Source: Halorubrum sp. CBA1229 (GTDB taxonomy: Archaea; Halobacteriota; Halobacteria; Halobacteriales; Haloferacaceae). From it: a DNA stretch of 64,000 bases. Under the pieces are notes generated by a model, which saw only the letters and a program-made list of their open reading frames with translations, had not been told where the DNA came from and searched no databases. The position numbers were made by a program, and so were the translations under genes. Positions 44,898 to 53,165 of this stretch are shown piece after piece (positions within the stretch are counted from its first letter, which is position 1; every line of letters begins with the position of its first letter). The stretch lies in assembly GCF_003721435.2 (NCBI RefSeq), contig NZ_CP054585.1, positions 3,038,001 to 3,102,000 on the forward strand, given 5' to 3'.

Positions 44898-45149
44898 ATG
44901 ACGGCATACACCGCGACGGTGACGGTCCGGCTGAAGCGGGGCGTCCTCGACCCGGAGGCCGAGACCACCCAGCAGGCGCTCGAACGCCTCGGGTTCGAGC
45001 TGTCGGACCTCCGGTCCGCCGACCGCTTCGAGGTGGACCTGGAGGCGGCCGACGCCGACGAGGCCGCCGACCGCGCCGACGAGATGGCCGAGCGGCTCCT
45101 CGCGAACCCGACCATCCACGACTACGACGTCGCGGTCGCCGAGCGATGA
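44898..45149 (+). CDS. purS: FGAM synthase subunit PurS
   Basis: An 83-residue PurS protein (family length): YTATVTVRLKRGVLDPEAETTQQALERLGF at the start (key RLKRGVLDPEAET) and VAVAER at the end. It bridges PurQ and PurL in the formylglycinamidine ribonucleotide synthase complex. It overlaps purQ by four bases (ATGA), so the pair is co-translated. A TATA-like tttttac lies about 25 bases upstream. Confidence 0.95.
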   Translation: MTAYTATVTVRLKRGVLDPEAETTQQALERLGFELSDLRSADRFEVDLEAADADEAADRADEMAERLLANPTIHDYDVAVAER

Positions 45150-45823
45150 CGGTCGCCGTCGTCCAATTCGGCGGATCGAACTGCGACCGCGACGCGGTCC
45201 GCGCGCTGGCGCACCTCGGGGTCGACGCCGAGCGCGTCTGGCACGAGGACGGCCTCCCGGCCGACCCGGACGGGATCGTCCTCCCCGGCGGCTTCTCGTA
45301 CGGCGACTACCTCCGCGCCGGCGCGATGGCCGCCCGCGCGCCGGTCATGGAGGAGGTCCGCGAGGCCGCGGCCGACGGCGTCCCCGTGATCGGTGTCTGC
45401 AACGGCGCGCAGATCGGCGCGGAGTCCGGGCTCACCCCCGGCGCGTTCACCACCAACGCCTCCGCGCGCTTCCAGTGCGAGCCCGTCCACCTGCGCGTCG
45501 AGCGCGCGGACACGCCCTGGACCGCCGCCTACGACGAGGGCGACGTGATCGAGGTCCCCATCGCGCACGGCGAGGGCCGCTTCGAGATCGGCGAGGAGGC
45601 ACACGCCGACCTCGTCGCCGACGACCGCGTGCTCTTCCGCTACTGCGACGCCGACGGGAACGTCACCGACGCCGCCAACCCGAACGGCTCCACCGACAAC
45701 GTCGCCGGCGTCCTCGGCGAGCGCGAGACGGTCGCCGTGCTCATGCCTCACCCCGAGCGCGCCACCCTCCCGGACCTCGGCCGGAGCACGGACGGGGCGG
45801 GCATCCTCCGAGCGTTCGCCTGA
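45146..45823 (+). CDS. purQ: FGAM synthase glutamine amidotransferase subunit PurQ
   Basis: A 225-residue class I glutaminase. VAVVQFGGSNCDRD starts the family; GFSYGDYLRAGAMAARAP and the catalytic Cys in GVCNGAQIG (about 90-98) follow, with His and Glu in MPHPERATLP (about 199-208). It supplies ammonia to PurL. Translationally coupled to purS. PurL is not in the window. Confidence 0.96.
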   Translation: MTVAVVQFGGSNCDRDAVRALAHLGVDAERVWHEDGLPADPDGIVLPGGFSYGDYLRAGAMAARAPVMEEVREAAADGVPVIGVCNGAQIGAESGLTPGAFTTNASARFQCEPVHLRVERADTPWTAAYDEGDVIEVPIAHGEGRFEIGEEAHADLVADDRVLFRYCDADGNVTDAANPNGSTDNVAGVLGERETVAVLMPHPERATLPDLGRSTDGAGILRAFA

Positions 45824-45847
45824 ACGGCCGCCGACCCGCCGGCCCCG

Positions 45848-46405
45848 CTATCGCTCGCGTCCCGAGAGCGAACGCTCCGCGCTCGCTCCGCCGATGTCGC
45901 GCTCGTCGTCGGCCCGGTCGACGCCGCCGTCGGTCTCCTCGCCGCCGAGTTCGCGTTCGAGCGCCCGCTCGAACTCGGCCTCGGTGAGCTCGCCCTCGGT
46001 GTACCGCCGCTGGAGCCGGGCGATCGGGTCGGTCTCTTCGTCGTCTGCCTTTGTATCGACCTGACCGCTCTCGTCCGGTCCGGCCATCGCGCGGATCCCG
46101 ACGTAGCCGAGCGCGAGGAGCGCCGCAAACGTGAGGAACATGAACGGGAAGAAGACGAACGGGAAGCCCCCCGCTCCGCCCATCATCCCGCCGCCCATCA
46201 TCCCGCCGCCCATCATCCCGAGGGGACCCGCCGTCCCGGTGCTCGTCACCCCGGTGCCGGCCACCGTCCCGCCGCTCGTCACCCCGGTGCCGCCGGTCGC
46301 GCTCGCGGTCGGCGTCCCGACGGCGAGCGCGAGGAACGCGATACCCGCGAACGCAGCGACGGCGACGCCGGCAGCGGCGCGTTCGGCCCGATCGAACGTA
46401 GTCAT
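45848..46405 (-). CDS. SHOCT-domain membrane protein
   Basis: About 185 residues. A basic start is followed by a hydrophobic segment (about 10-33), then a Gly/Thr-rich and a Met-Gly run with MMGGG repeated three times (about 65-82), a second helix (about 83-108) and a soluble tail with the SHOCT motif DPIARLQRRYTEGELTEAEFERALEREL (key EGELTEAEFERAL, about 140-152). SHOCT ends bind other proteins or oligomerise. The extra residues past it are charged. TATA element about 26 bases before the ATG. Confidence 0.85.
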   Translation of the reverse strand: MTTFDRAERAAAGVAVAAFAGIAFLALAVGTPTASATGGTGVTSGGTVAGTGVTSTGTAGPLGMMGGGMMGGGMMGGAGGFPFVFFPFMFLTFAALLALGYVGIRAMAGPDESGQVDTKADDEETDPIARLQRRYTEGELTEAEFERALERELGGEETDGGVDRADDERDIGGASAERSLSGRER

Positions 46406-46427
46406 GTGTGATGGATACACGTCTACG

Positions 46428-46435
46428 CATAAATA
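46428..46435 (-). promoter_or_regulatory. TATA-like element of the SHOCT gene
   Basis: Minus-strand tatttatg, about 27 bases before the ATG at 46405; good fit to archaeal TATA and leaderless start. Confidence 0.5.
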
Positions 46436-46504
46436 CGGTGGTGGCCGGTTTCACTCCCGGGAAATCCCCGTCTATTTTTGCGGTTCGGTACCCAACCGCG
46501 TCAC

Positions 46505-46897
46505 ATGCAGGCACGGCATATCGACCACGTGAACCTCCGGATCCCGGCGGAGGGCGTCGACGACGCCCGGGAGTTCTACGGCGAGCGGCTCGGGTTCGGG
46601 ATCGAGGACGCGCTGTACGCGGCCGACGAGAAGCCCTTCTTCGACGTGCGGTTGTCGGCGACGGCCGTCGTTCACCTGTGGCCCACCGCTTCGTTCGAGC
46701 CGCCGGCGGCGACGAACTACGACCACGTCGCCGTCGTCGTCGAGGAGTCGCTCGACGAGATCGCGGCCGAACTCGACGCGGCCGGCGTCGAGATAGAGAA
46801 GACGCTCGACTCGCCCCTCGGCGCGACCGGGGAGGCGCCGGCGGTGTACGTCAGGGACCCGTTCGGGTACCGGGTCGAGCTGAAGGCGCGGGTGTGA
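46505..46897 (+). CDS. VOC superfamily (glyoxalase-like) protein
   Basis: A 130-residue protein with two beta-alpha-beta-beta-beta units. HIDHVNLRIPAE (about 4-15) and YDHVAVVVEE (about 74-83) hold the two metal-binding His positions; Glu is in YRVELKARV at the end. The pattern fits a glyoxalase, dioxygenase or antibiotic-resistance type protein; the substrate is not clear. A TATA-like element (tatttttg) lies about 30 bases before the ATG at 46505. Confidence 0.85.
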   Translation: MQARHIDHVNLRIPAEGVDDAREFYGERLGFGIEDALYAADEKPFFDVRLSATAVVHLWPTASFEPPAATNYDHVAVVVEESLDEIAAELDAAGVEIEKTLDSPLGATGEAPAVYVRDPFGYRVELKARV

Positions 46898-46955
46898 ACG
46901 CGACACTACCGACGTTTGTACTTTTAAGAGGGCACGCACGCGACGTATCAGGAGG

Positions 46956-48047
46956 ATGGACGAGGAGACGGTGACGAAGTATATTGAACGCTCGCAGTCG
47001 CTCGTGGAGGCGTCCCCGCAGATGGACGAGCAGAACACTCGGGCACGGCTGATAGATCCGTTTATAAGGGACGTACTCGGTTGGGACTTTTACTCGACAT
47101 CGATCGAGATGGAATACTCGGTCCAGATGGGGTCGAGTAAAAAGAAAGTCGACTACGCGCTATTCGCCGACGGATCTCCGGCGGTGTTCGTCGAAGCGAA
47201 AGGCTGTGACACGACTATTTCCGAGTCGCACGCTGATCAGCTCCGAAGCTACATGCGCCAAGAGTGGGTCGACTGGGGACTTCTCACAAACGGAAGGTCG
47301 TTTCTTGTTTTCCGACTTAAAAAGGACGGCGACAGGCCAGACGTGGAACTTCTTAGGCGCATGGAACTGGCCGACCTCACTGCGAACGACTGGCTGCTTG
47401 CGGCATTATCTAAAGAATCGATCCAGTCGGGCGCGTCGACGGAAATATACGAGCGTGTCGAACGCCGTCGACAGGCGATTAATGCACTTTCCGACGGAAA
47501 ATCGGAGATCGCCGAAGCGATCCGGAAAACCGTTGTAGACCGCGTCGGCGAAGTCGTCTCACAGCCGGCGGAGTCTCTTTCGAAAACTTTTGTCGATGAC
47601 CTAATTTCGGAGCTGGAAAGCGATCAAAATGACGGTCGAGACACCGCGAGCAATTCCACGCCATCGGAAACTGTGTCAGGCCACGGTAAAGAGACCGAAA
47701 CCGTCGATTCGTCCGATGCATACGTAGTCAAAATCGCTGATCAAATGGAGTCTACATCGTTCAGCGACGACAGTCAGGCCGATCTTATGGGAACAGTCGT
47801 GGATCATCTCATTAGGGAACACGACCTGATCGACGCGTATGCCCCGCTTCCGTACGTTCCGGGAAAGAAAATCGCGATACTGAACGATGAGCCGACTCAC
47901 CCGTCGGGCGAAGATATGCGTTTATATCGTGCGGCCGGCGGCGGCTACTACGTGTACACCTCGCTGAACAAGGGAGACAAGAAGCGCCACCTCACCGACT
48001 TCGCCGACGCGTGCGGCGTCGACATCTCTTTTGACGGCGACTGGTAA
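46956..48047 (+). CDS. Orphan HsdR-N nuclease-like protein
   Basis: A 363-residue protein starting with a type I restriction HsdR N-terminal domain. Residues 25-90 hold the PD-(D/E)xK-type nuclease site: Glu25, Asp66 in KKKVDYALF, and Glu80-Ala-Lys82 in VFVEAKGCD. The middle (about 160-260) is Ser/Asp-rich and charged; the end (about 285-363) is compact and basic. No HsdM/HsdS gene is nearby. The codon use is clearly AT-richer than the neighbours except for the last ~100 bases, so gene transfer is likely. A solitary defence or repair nuclease is possible. Confidence 0.8.
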   Translation: MDEETVTKYIERSQSLVEASPQMDEQNTRARLIDPFIRDVLGWDFYSTSIEMEYSVQMGSSKKKVDYALFADGSPAVFVEAKGCDTTISESHADQLRSYMRQEWVDWGLLTNGRSFLVFRLKKDGDRPDVELLRRMELADLTANDWLLAALSKESIQSGASTEIYERVERRRQAINALSDGKSEIAEAIRKTVVDRVGEVVSQPAESLSKTFVDDLISELESDQNDGRDTASNSTPSETVSGHGKETETVDSSDAYVVKIADQMESTSFSDDSQADLMGTVVDHLIREHDLIDAYAPLPYVPGKKIAILNDEPTHPSGEDMRLYRAAGGGYYVYTSLNKGDKKRHLTDFADACGVDISFDGDW

Positions 48048-48102
48048 CCTGACCGGACCGAACGCGTTCGCCGGCCCGAGCAACCCTCGCCCCGTTGCGG
48101 TC

Positions 48103-48110
48103 GTTTAAGA
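48103..48110 (+). promoter_or_regulatory. TATA-like element of ilvD
   Basis: gtttaaga, about 27 bases before the ATG at 48133; supports that start. Confidence 0.5.
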
Positions 48111-48132
48111 CCCCCGAGCGACAGGACCAACT

Positions 48133-49923
48133 ATGAGCGAACAGCAGTCACGATCCGACGAGGGGGAGACCGCTCGCGGGCGCGGAGACGCGGACCGGTT
48201 CGCGGGCGAGAAGGACGAGGATCTGCGGAGCAGGGACGTGACGGAGGGCGCGGCGCGCGCCCCCCACCGCTCGATGTTCCGGGCGATGGGGTTCGACGAC
48301 GAGGACCTCTCCTCGCCGATCGTCGGCGTGCCGAACCCGGCGGCCGACATCACGCCGTGTAACGTCCACCTCGACGACGTCGCCGACGCGGCGATAGAGG
48401 GGATCGACGCCGCGGGCGGGATGCCGATCGAGTTCGGGACGATCACCATCTCCGACGCCATCTCGATGGGGACCGAGGGGATGAAGGCGAGCCTCATCTC
48501 ACGGGAGGTCATCGCCGACTCGGTCGAACTGGTCTCGTTCGGCGAGCGCATGGACGCGCTGGTGACGGTGGCTGGCTGTGACAAGAACCTCCCCGGCATG
48601 CTGATGGCGTCGATCCGCACCGACCTCCCGAGCGTCTTCCTCTACGGCGGCTCGATCATGCCCGGCGAACACGAGGGGCGCGACGTCACCATCGTCCAGG
48701 TGTTCGAGGGCGTCGGCGCCTACGCCGAGGGCGATATGAGCGGGGAGGAGCTCGACGACTTGGAGCGCCACGCCTGCCCCGGCGCGGGCTCCTGTGGCGG
48801 GATGTTCACCGCCAACACGATGGCCTCCATCTCCGAGGCGCTCGGGATGGCGCCGCTCGGCTCCGCCTCCGCGCCCGCCGAGGACCAAGAGCGCTATGCG
48901 GTCGCGGAGCGGGCGGGCGAGCTCGTCTTGGACTGCATCGAGAACGACCGCCGCCCCTCCGACATCCTCTCACGGGAGTCGTTCGAGAACGCGATCGCGC
49001 TCCAGACCGCGATCGGGGGCTCGACGAACGGCGTCCTCCACCTGCTCGCTTTGGCCGCCGAGGCCGACGTCGACCTCTCGATCGAGGACTTCGACGAGAT
49101 CTCGCGGCGCACGCCGAAGATCGCCGACCTCCAGCCCGGCGGGAGCCGCGTGATGAACGACCTCCACGAGGTCGGGGGCGTCCCGGTCGTGCTCCGTCGC
49201 CTGCTGGAGGCCGACCTGCTCCACGGCGACGCGATGACCGTCACCGGCCGCACCCTCGCCGAGGAGATCGCGGAACTAGAGGAGCGCGGCACGCTCCCGG
49301 ACGACGACGATATCGAGGCCGACTTCCTCTACACCGTCGACGAGCCGAAGGAGGAGGAGGGCGCCATCAAGATCCTCAAGGGGAACCTCGCGCCTGACGG
49401 CTCGGTGCTGAAGGTGACCGGCGACGACGAGTTCTACCACGAGGGGCCCGCCCGCGTGTTCGAGAACGAGGAGGACGCGATGGAGTACGTCCAATCTGGC
49501 GCGGTCGACTCCGGTGACGTGATCGTGATCCGCAACGAGGGGCCGACCGGCGGCCCCGGGATGCGCGAGATGCTCGGCGTCACCGCCGCCGTCGTCGGCG
49601 CGGGCCACGAGGACGATGTCGCGCTCCTCACCGACGGGCGATTCTCCGGCGCGACGCGCGGCCCGATGATCGGCCACGTCGCCCCCGAGGCGGCCGACGG
49701 CGGCCCGATCGGCCTCATCGAGGACGGCGACCACATCACCGTCGACATCCCCGAGCGCGACCTCGCGGTCGACCTCTCCGACGAGGAGCTCGCGGAGCGC
49801 CGCGAGGCGTGGGAGGCGCCCGCGCCGCAGTACGAGGGCGGCATCCTCGCGAAGTACGCCCGCGACTTCGACTCCGCGGCCGCCGGCGCCGTGACGAACC
49901 CGCGGCTGACGCAAGACCGCTAG
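48133..49923 (+). CDS. ilvD: Dihydroxy-acid dehydratase
   Basis: Last shared step of branched-chain amino acid synthesis; 596 residues. Iron-sulfur cysteines lie in [10 protein letters not shown] (about 75-84), [11 protein letters not shown] (about 148-158) and [16 protein letters not shown] (about 216-231). [13 protein letters not shown] (about 296-308) and the C-terminal [30 protein letters not shown] (about 472-518) complete the family. The first ~30 residues are an extra polar stretch. Probably monocistronic. Confidence 0.96.
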   Translation: MSEQQSRSDEGETARGRGDADRFAGEKDEDLRSRDVTEGAARAPHRSMFRAMGFDDEDLSSPIVGVPNPAADITPCNVHLDDVADAAIEGIDAAGGMPIEFGTITISDAISMGTEGMKASLISREVIADSVELVSFGERMDALVTVAGCDKNLPGMLMASIRTDLPSVFLYGGSIMPGEHEGRDVTIVQVFEGVGAYAEGDMSGEELDDLERHACPGAGSCGGMFTANTMASISEALGMAPLGSASAPAEDQERYAVAERAGELVLDCIENDRRPSDILSRESFENAIALQTAIGGSTNGVLHLLALAAEADVDLSIEDFDEISRRTPKIADLQPGGSRVMNDLHEVGGVPVVLRRLLEADLLHGDAMTVTGRTLAEEIAELEERGTLPDDDDIEADFLYTVDEPKEEEGAIKILKGNLAPDGSVLKVTGDDEFYHEGPARVFENEEDAMEYVQSGAVDSGDVIVIRNEGPTGGPGMREMLGVTAAVVGAGHEDDVALLTDGRFSGATRGPMIGHVAPEAADGGPIGLIEDGDHITVDIPERDLAVDLSDEELAERREAWEAPAPQYEGGILAKYARDFDSAAAGAVTNPRLTQDR

Positions 49924-50013
49924 CGACAACCGGCGTTCTTTTTAAATAGACAGCGAGGAAGGACCGAAGGCGCGAGGCGGTGAGAGCGGCGGGACCGGTC
50001 GATTCGTCGCCGT

Positions 50014-50265
50014 TTACTCCCGTTTCCCGCCGTCCGTGTGCGCGGTCCGGACGGCCTCTGCGCGCCAGACGTTGCTGCGGCGGCCGGCGCGCGACAGCTC
50101 CATCTTGACGACCGAGCCGACCGGCAGGTCCGCGACCGTCTCGCGCGCGTCGTCGTCGGCGTAGTCGACGACGTGGTACGTCTCGTTGCGCGGATGTGCA
50201 CGAAGCGTGGTGCATTCGTGATCGTTCTGTTCGGAAATGACGGTGAAGGTGTCGTAGTTCGACAT
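50014..50265 (-). CDS. Small hypothetical haloarchaeal protein
   Basis: An 83-residue soluble protein (MSNYDTFTVISEQNDHECTTLRAHP start; VVDYADDDARETVADLPVGSVVKMEL middle). The DLPVGSVVKMELSRAGRRSNVWRAEAV part looks like a small beta-barrel, perhaps nucleic-acid-binding. A low-GC promoter-like stretch (near 50290) lies upstream. No known family recalled. Confidence 0.65.
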   Translation of the reverse strand: MSNYDTFTVISEQNDHECTTLRAHPRNETYHVVDYADDDARETVADLPVGSVVKMELSRAGRRSNVWRAEAVRTAHTDGGKRE

Positions 50266-50400
50266 CTTGAATCGAGATAGTTGGACATACTATTTTAAAT
50301 CTCCGTATATTCACTACGGTCGTCGGTCAGGTCGTAATACGGATATAAGGTGTTTAACAACGGGGCGCGGGACGCGGGAGCGCCGGCTCGGACCAGCACG

Positions 50401-50407
50401 CATATTT
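50401..50407 (+). promoter_or_regulatory. TATA-like element of the NYN gene
   Basis: catattt, about 27 bases before the ATG at 50431. Confidence 0.45.
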
Positions 50408-50430
50408 CCGCCCGCCGCCGACCTCGTCGC

Positions 50431-51039
50431 ATGGAATCCAGTCGGGAGGACGAGGAGCCGGTCGGCGTGGCGCTGTTCGTCGACGGGCCGAACGTGTTGC
50501 GCGAGGAGTTCGACGTCGACCTCGACGACGTGCGGCGGGCCGCCGAGGCGGAGGGCCCGCTCGTCACGACGCGGCTCTACCTCGACGAGCACGCGACCCC
50601 GGGGCTCATTCAGGCCGCCGAGGCGCGCGGGTTCGAGGTGGTGATCACGAGCGGCGACGTCGACGTGAAACTCGCCGTCGACGCCGCCCGGTTCGCGGCC
50701 GAGGACCGGATGTCGGTCCTCGCGATCGCCTCCCGGGACACCGACTTCAAGCCCGTCGTCGAGACGGCGAACGGGTACGGGATCCGGACCCTCGCGATCG
50801 CGCCCGGCGAGTTCGGGCGGTCCGACGCCCTGCGCAACGCCGCGAACGGGTCGGTGACCCTCGAGGAGGCGAACGGGGAGGACGACGAGACGAACGGGAG
50901 CGGAGACGAGGACGCCGCAGATTGGGCCGGCGACGAGGACGCCGACGGCGGGGACGCCGCAGACGGGGACGCCACCGACGCCGAACCCGGCGACTCGGAG
51001 ACCGATTCGGGCGCGACGGCCGACTCCGCGCCGGAGTGA
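50431..51039 (+). CDS. NYN-domain protein (PIN-like nuclease fold)
   Basis: About 202 residues with a NYN domain at about 12-140. VALFVDGPNVLREEFDVDL (about 12-30) gives the first acidic site, SGDVDVKLAVDAARF (about 77-91) and ASRDTDFKPVVETANGYG (about 101-118) the others, matching the TIGR00288 group. NYN proteins are RNA-processing or decay nucleases. The last ~55 residues are a highly acidic Asp/Gly/Ala repeat tail with low complexity. I start at ATG 50431 because a TATA element sits 27 bases before. Confidence 0.9.
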   Translation: MESSREDEEPVGVALFVDGPNVLREEFDVDLDDVRRAAEAEGPLVTTRLYLDEHATPGLIQAAEARGFEVVITSGDVDVKLAVDAARFAAEDRMSVLAIASRDTDFKPVVETANGYGIRTLAIAPGEFGRSDALRNAANGSVTLEEANGEDDETNGSGDEDAADWAGDEDADGGDAADGDATDAEPGDSETDSGATADSAPE

Positions 51040-51107
51040 GGCGTCGCCTTCGCGGTCGCGTACCGCGTCGCTCTCACTACCGCGTCGCTCTCACTACCGC
51101 GCCGCGG

Positions 51108-51770
51108 TCACTCCCCCGCACCGTCGCGCCCGCGGCCGATCCGCCCGATCAGCACCGCGCCGAAGCCGCCCGCGACCGCCGCGGCGCCGCCGACGCCGAG
51201 GGCGGTCGGCAGGAGGCCGAGCCGAGCGATTGCGGCGTCGACGCCGACCCGGAACCAGCCGAGGTTCGGGACCGAGACCAGCGCCTTGGCGCTGATCCAC
51301 TCCTCGCGGACGACCGGGGCGATCCCCGCGCTCTGGTCGTACTCTCCGTTCGCGTCGCCGTAGGTGATGTACCCGTCGTGGGGCGCGGGACAGGCCTCGA
51401 TCGCGGCGCAGTCGCCGTCGAGCAGCGCCGGGTCCGCGCGGTCCGTCCAGTCCTCCCCGGCGCTGACGGGAAACGCGATCCGGTGGAGGATCGGCCGCGT
51501 CTCCGCGTCGGGCGGGTCGAACACCACCACGTCGCCCCGGCCGCCGAGTCGCGTCGGGGCGCCGGGCTCGTCGCTCGCGACCAGCCCGCCCCAGGGGAAC
51601 CGCTCCGTCGAGGTGACGACCACGAGGTCGCCGCGCTCGACGGTCGGCTCCATGCTCCCGCTCTCGACGGCGACGAACGGGGGCCACGCGCCCGCGGCCG
51701 CCGCGACGACGAGCGCGACGAGCAGGACCGCGGCGGCGGGCGCGAGCAGTCCGGAGACGTTCCGCTTCAC
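51108..51770 (-). CDS. Signal peptidase I (archaeal/ER type)
   Basis: About 220 residues from a GTG start. A hydrophobic anchor (about 8-30) is followed by VESGSMEPTVERGDLVVV with the catalytic Ser39, GDVVVFDPPD and RPILHRI, where His replaces the Lys of bacterial enzymes, then GYITYGDANGEYDQ with the Asp. A second hydrophobic segment near the C-terminus (about 183-208) anchors the other end. It removes signal peptides from Sec substrates. The start region could be slightly longer. Confidence 0.88.
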   Translation of the reverse strand: MKRNVSGLLAPAAAVLLVALVVAAAAGAWPPFVAVESGSMEPTVERGDLVVVTSTERFPWGGLVASDEPGAPTRLGGRGDVVVFDPPDAETRPILHRIAFPVSAGEDWTDRADPALLDGDCAAIEACPAPHDGYITYGDANGEYDQSAGIAPVVREEWISAKALVSVPNLGWFRVGVDAAIARLGLLPTALGVGGAAAVAGGFGAVLIGRIGRGRDGAGE

Positions 51771-51863
51771 GTGGGACAGGGAGAGAGGAAGCGGCTTGAG
51801 GCTGTCGGCGCTGAGAGCGCCCCGATGGCAAGACCTTAGGCGCGTCCCGGTGACCGTCCCGCC

Positions 51864-53042
51864 ATGACGGATCGGCTTCCACCCCTCCACGAGACCCACG
51901 AGGCGCGCGGCGCGACGTTCACCGACTTCGGCGGCTGGCAGATGCCGGTCGAGTTCGACTCGATCCGCGAGGAGCACGCCGCGGTCCGGGAGTCCGTCGG
52001 CGTCTTCGACGTCTCGCACATGGGCGAGATCGAGGTGGCCGGCCCGGACGCGACGGCGCTGATGAACCGCCTGACGACGAACGACGTGACGGCGCTCGAC
52101 CCGGGCGACTCCCAGTACGCGGCGATCACGGACGACGAGGGGATCATGCTCGACGACACCGTCGTCTACCGGCTCCCGGACGGGGTCGAGGCCGGAACGG
52201 GCGCCGACGCGCTCGCCGGGATGGACCGCGACCTCGACGCGGGCGACGGCGACCCCGCGTACCTCTTCGTCCCGAACGCGGGCCACGACGAGCAGATGAC
52301 CGACCGCTGGACCGACTACCGCGACGAGGCCGGGCTCGACGCGACCGTCGCAAACGCCACCGACGACTGGGCGATGCTCGCGGTGCAGGGCCCGGACGCG
52401 GCGGATGCCGTCGACGACGCGACCCCCGCGGACCGCGTGGTCGGCCTCTCGAAGTTCGAGGCGACGGTCGCCGGGATCGCGGGCGTCGACGCGTGGGTCG
52501 CCCGCACCGGGTACACCGGCGAGGACGGCTTCGAGGTCATGTGTCCGGCGAGCGCGGTCGAGGACCTCTGGTCGGTGTTCGTCGGCGGTGACGCAGACGA
52601 GGGTGCACAGCCGTGCGGGCTCGGCGCGCGGGACACCCTCCGGACCGAGATGGGCTACCTCCTCTCCGGACAGGACTTCGATCCCGAGGGCGAACCGCGT
52701 ACCCCCTACGAGGCGCGGATCGGCTTCGTCGTGAAGCTGGACACCGAGTTCGTCGGTCGGGACGCGCTGGAGCGGCAGAAGGAGGAGGGAGTCGACGAGC
52801 GGTTCGTCGGCGTCCGCCTGCTCGACCGCGGCGTCCCGCGCGGCGGCTACGCCGTGACCGACGGCGACCTCACCCGGATCGGCCAACTGACCTCCGGCAC
52901 GATGAGCCCCACGCTCGACGAGCCGATCGGCCTCGGCTACCTCCGCGAGGGCTACGCCGACGCCGGCACCGAGGTGAGCGTCGTGGTGCGCGGCGACGAG
53001 AAGCGCGCCGAGGTCGTGATCCCGCCGTTCCTGGACCGGTGA
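51864..53042 (+). CDS. gcvT: Glycine cleavage system T protein
   Basis: Aminomethyltransferase, 392 residues. It starts TDRLPPLHETHEARGATFTDFGGWQMPVEF (key FGGWQMPVEF), then VGVFDVSHMGEIEVAG and the Asp-rich folate site (NRLTTNDVTALDPG). YTGEDGFEV and LGARDTLRTEMGYLLSGQD follow at about 216-270. A haloarchaeal insertion of about 25 residues lies near 110-145 (GMDRDLDAGDGDPAYLFV). A formate-THF ligase gene follows 123 bases later on the same strand, suggesting shared one-carbon metabolism. Confidence 0.95.
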   Translation: MTDRLPPLHETHEARGATFTDFGGWQMPVEFDSIREEHAAVRESVGVFDVSHMGEIEVAGPDATALMNRLTTNDVTALDPGDSQYAAITDDEGIMLDDTVVYRLPDGVEAGTGADALAGMDRDLDAGDGDPAYLFVPNAGHDEQMTDRWTDYRDEAGLDATVANATDDWAMLAVQGPDAADAVDDATPADRVVGLSKFEATVAGIAGVDAWVARTGYTGEDGFEVMCPASAVEDLWSVFVGGDADEGAQPCGLGARDTLRTEMGYLLSGQDFDPEGEPRTPYEARIGFVVKLDTEFVGRDALERQKEEGVDERFVGVRLLDRGVPRGGYAVTDGDLTRIGQLTSGTMSPTLDEPIGLGYLREGYADAGTEVSVVVRGDEKRAEVVIPPFLDR

Positions 53043-53165
53043 GCGCGGTGAAATCGGGGGAGTGCGCGGAGTCGACCGCCAACAGGTAGCGATGGACCGG
53101 CAGCCGATTTTTAACGGGCGGGAACGGGTCCAAGACTCATAACCGCGCCGAGAGAAGGCTTCGGC

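Noticed and set aside
46956-48047. Complete restriction-modification system
   Set aside because: Only an HsdR N-terminal domain is present; there is no helicase part, methylase or specificity subunit in the window.
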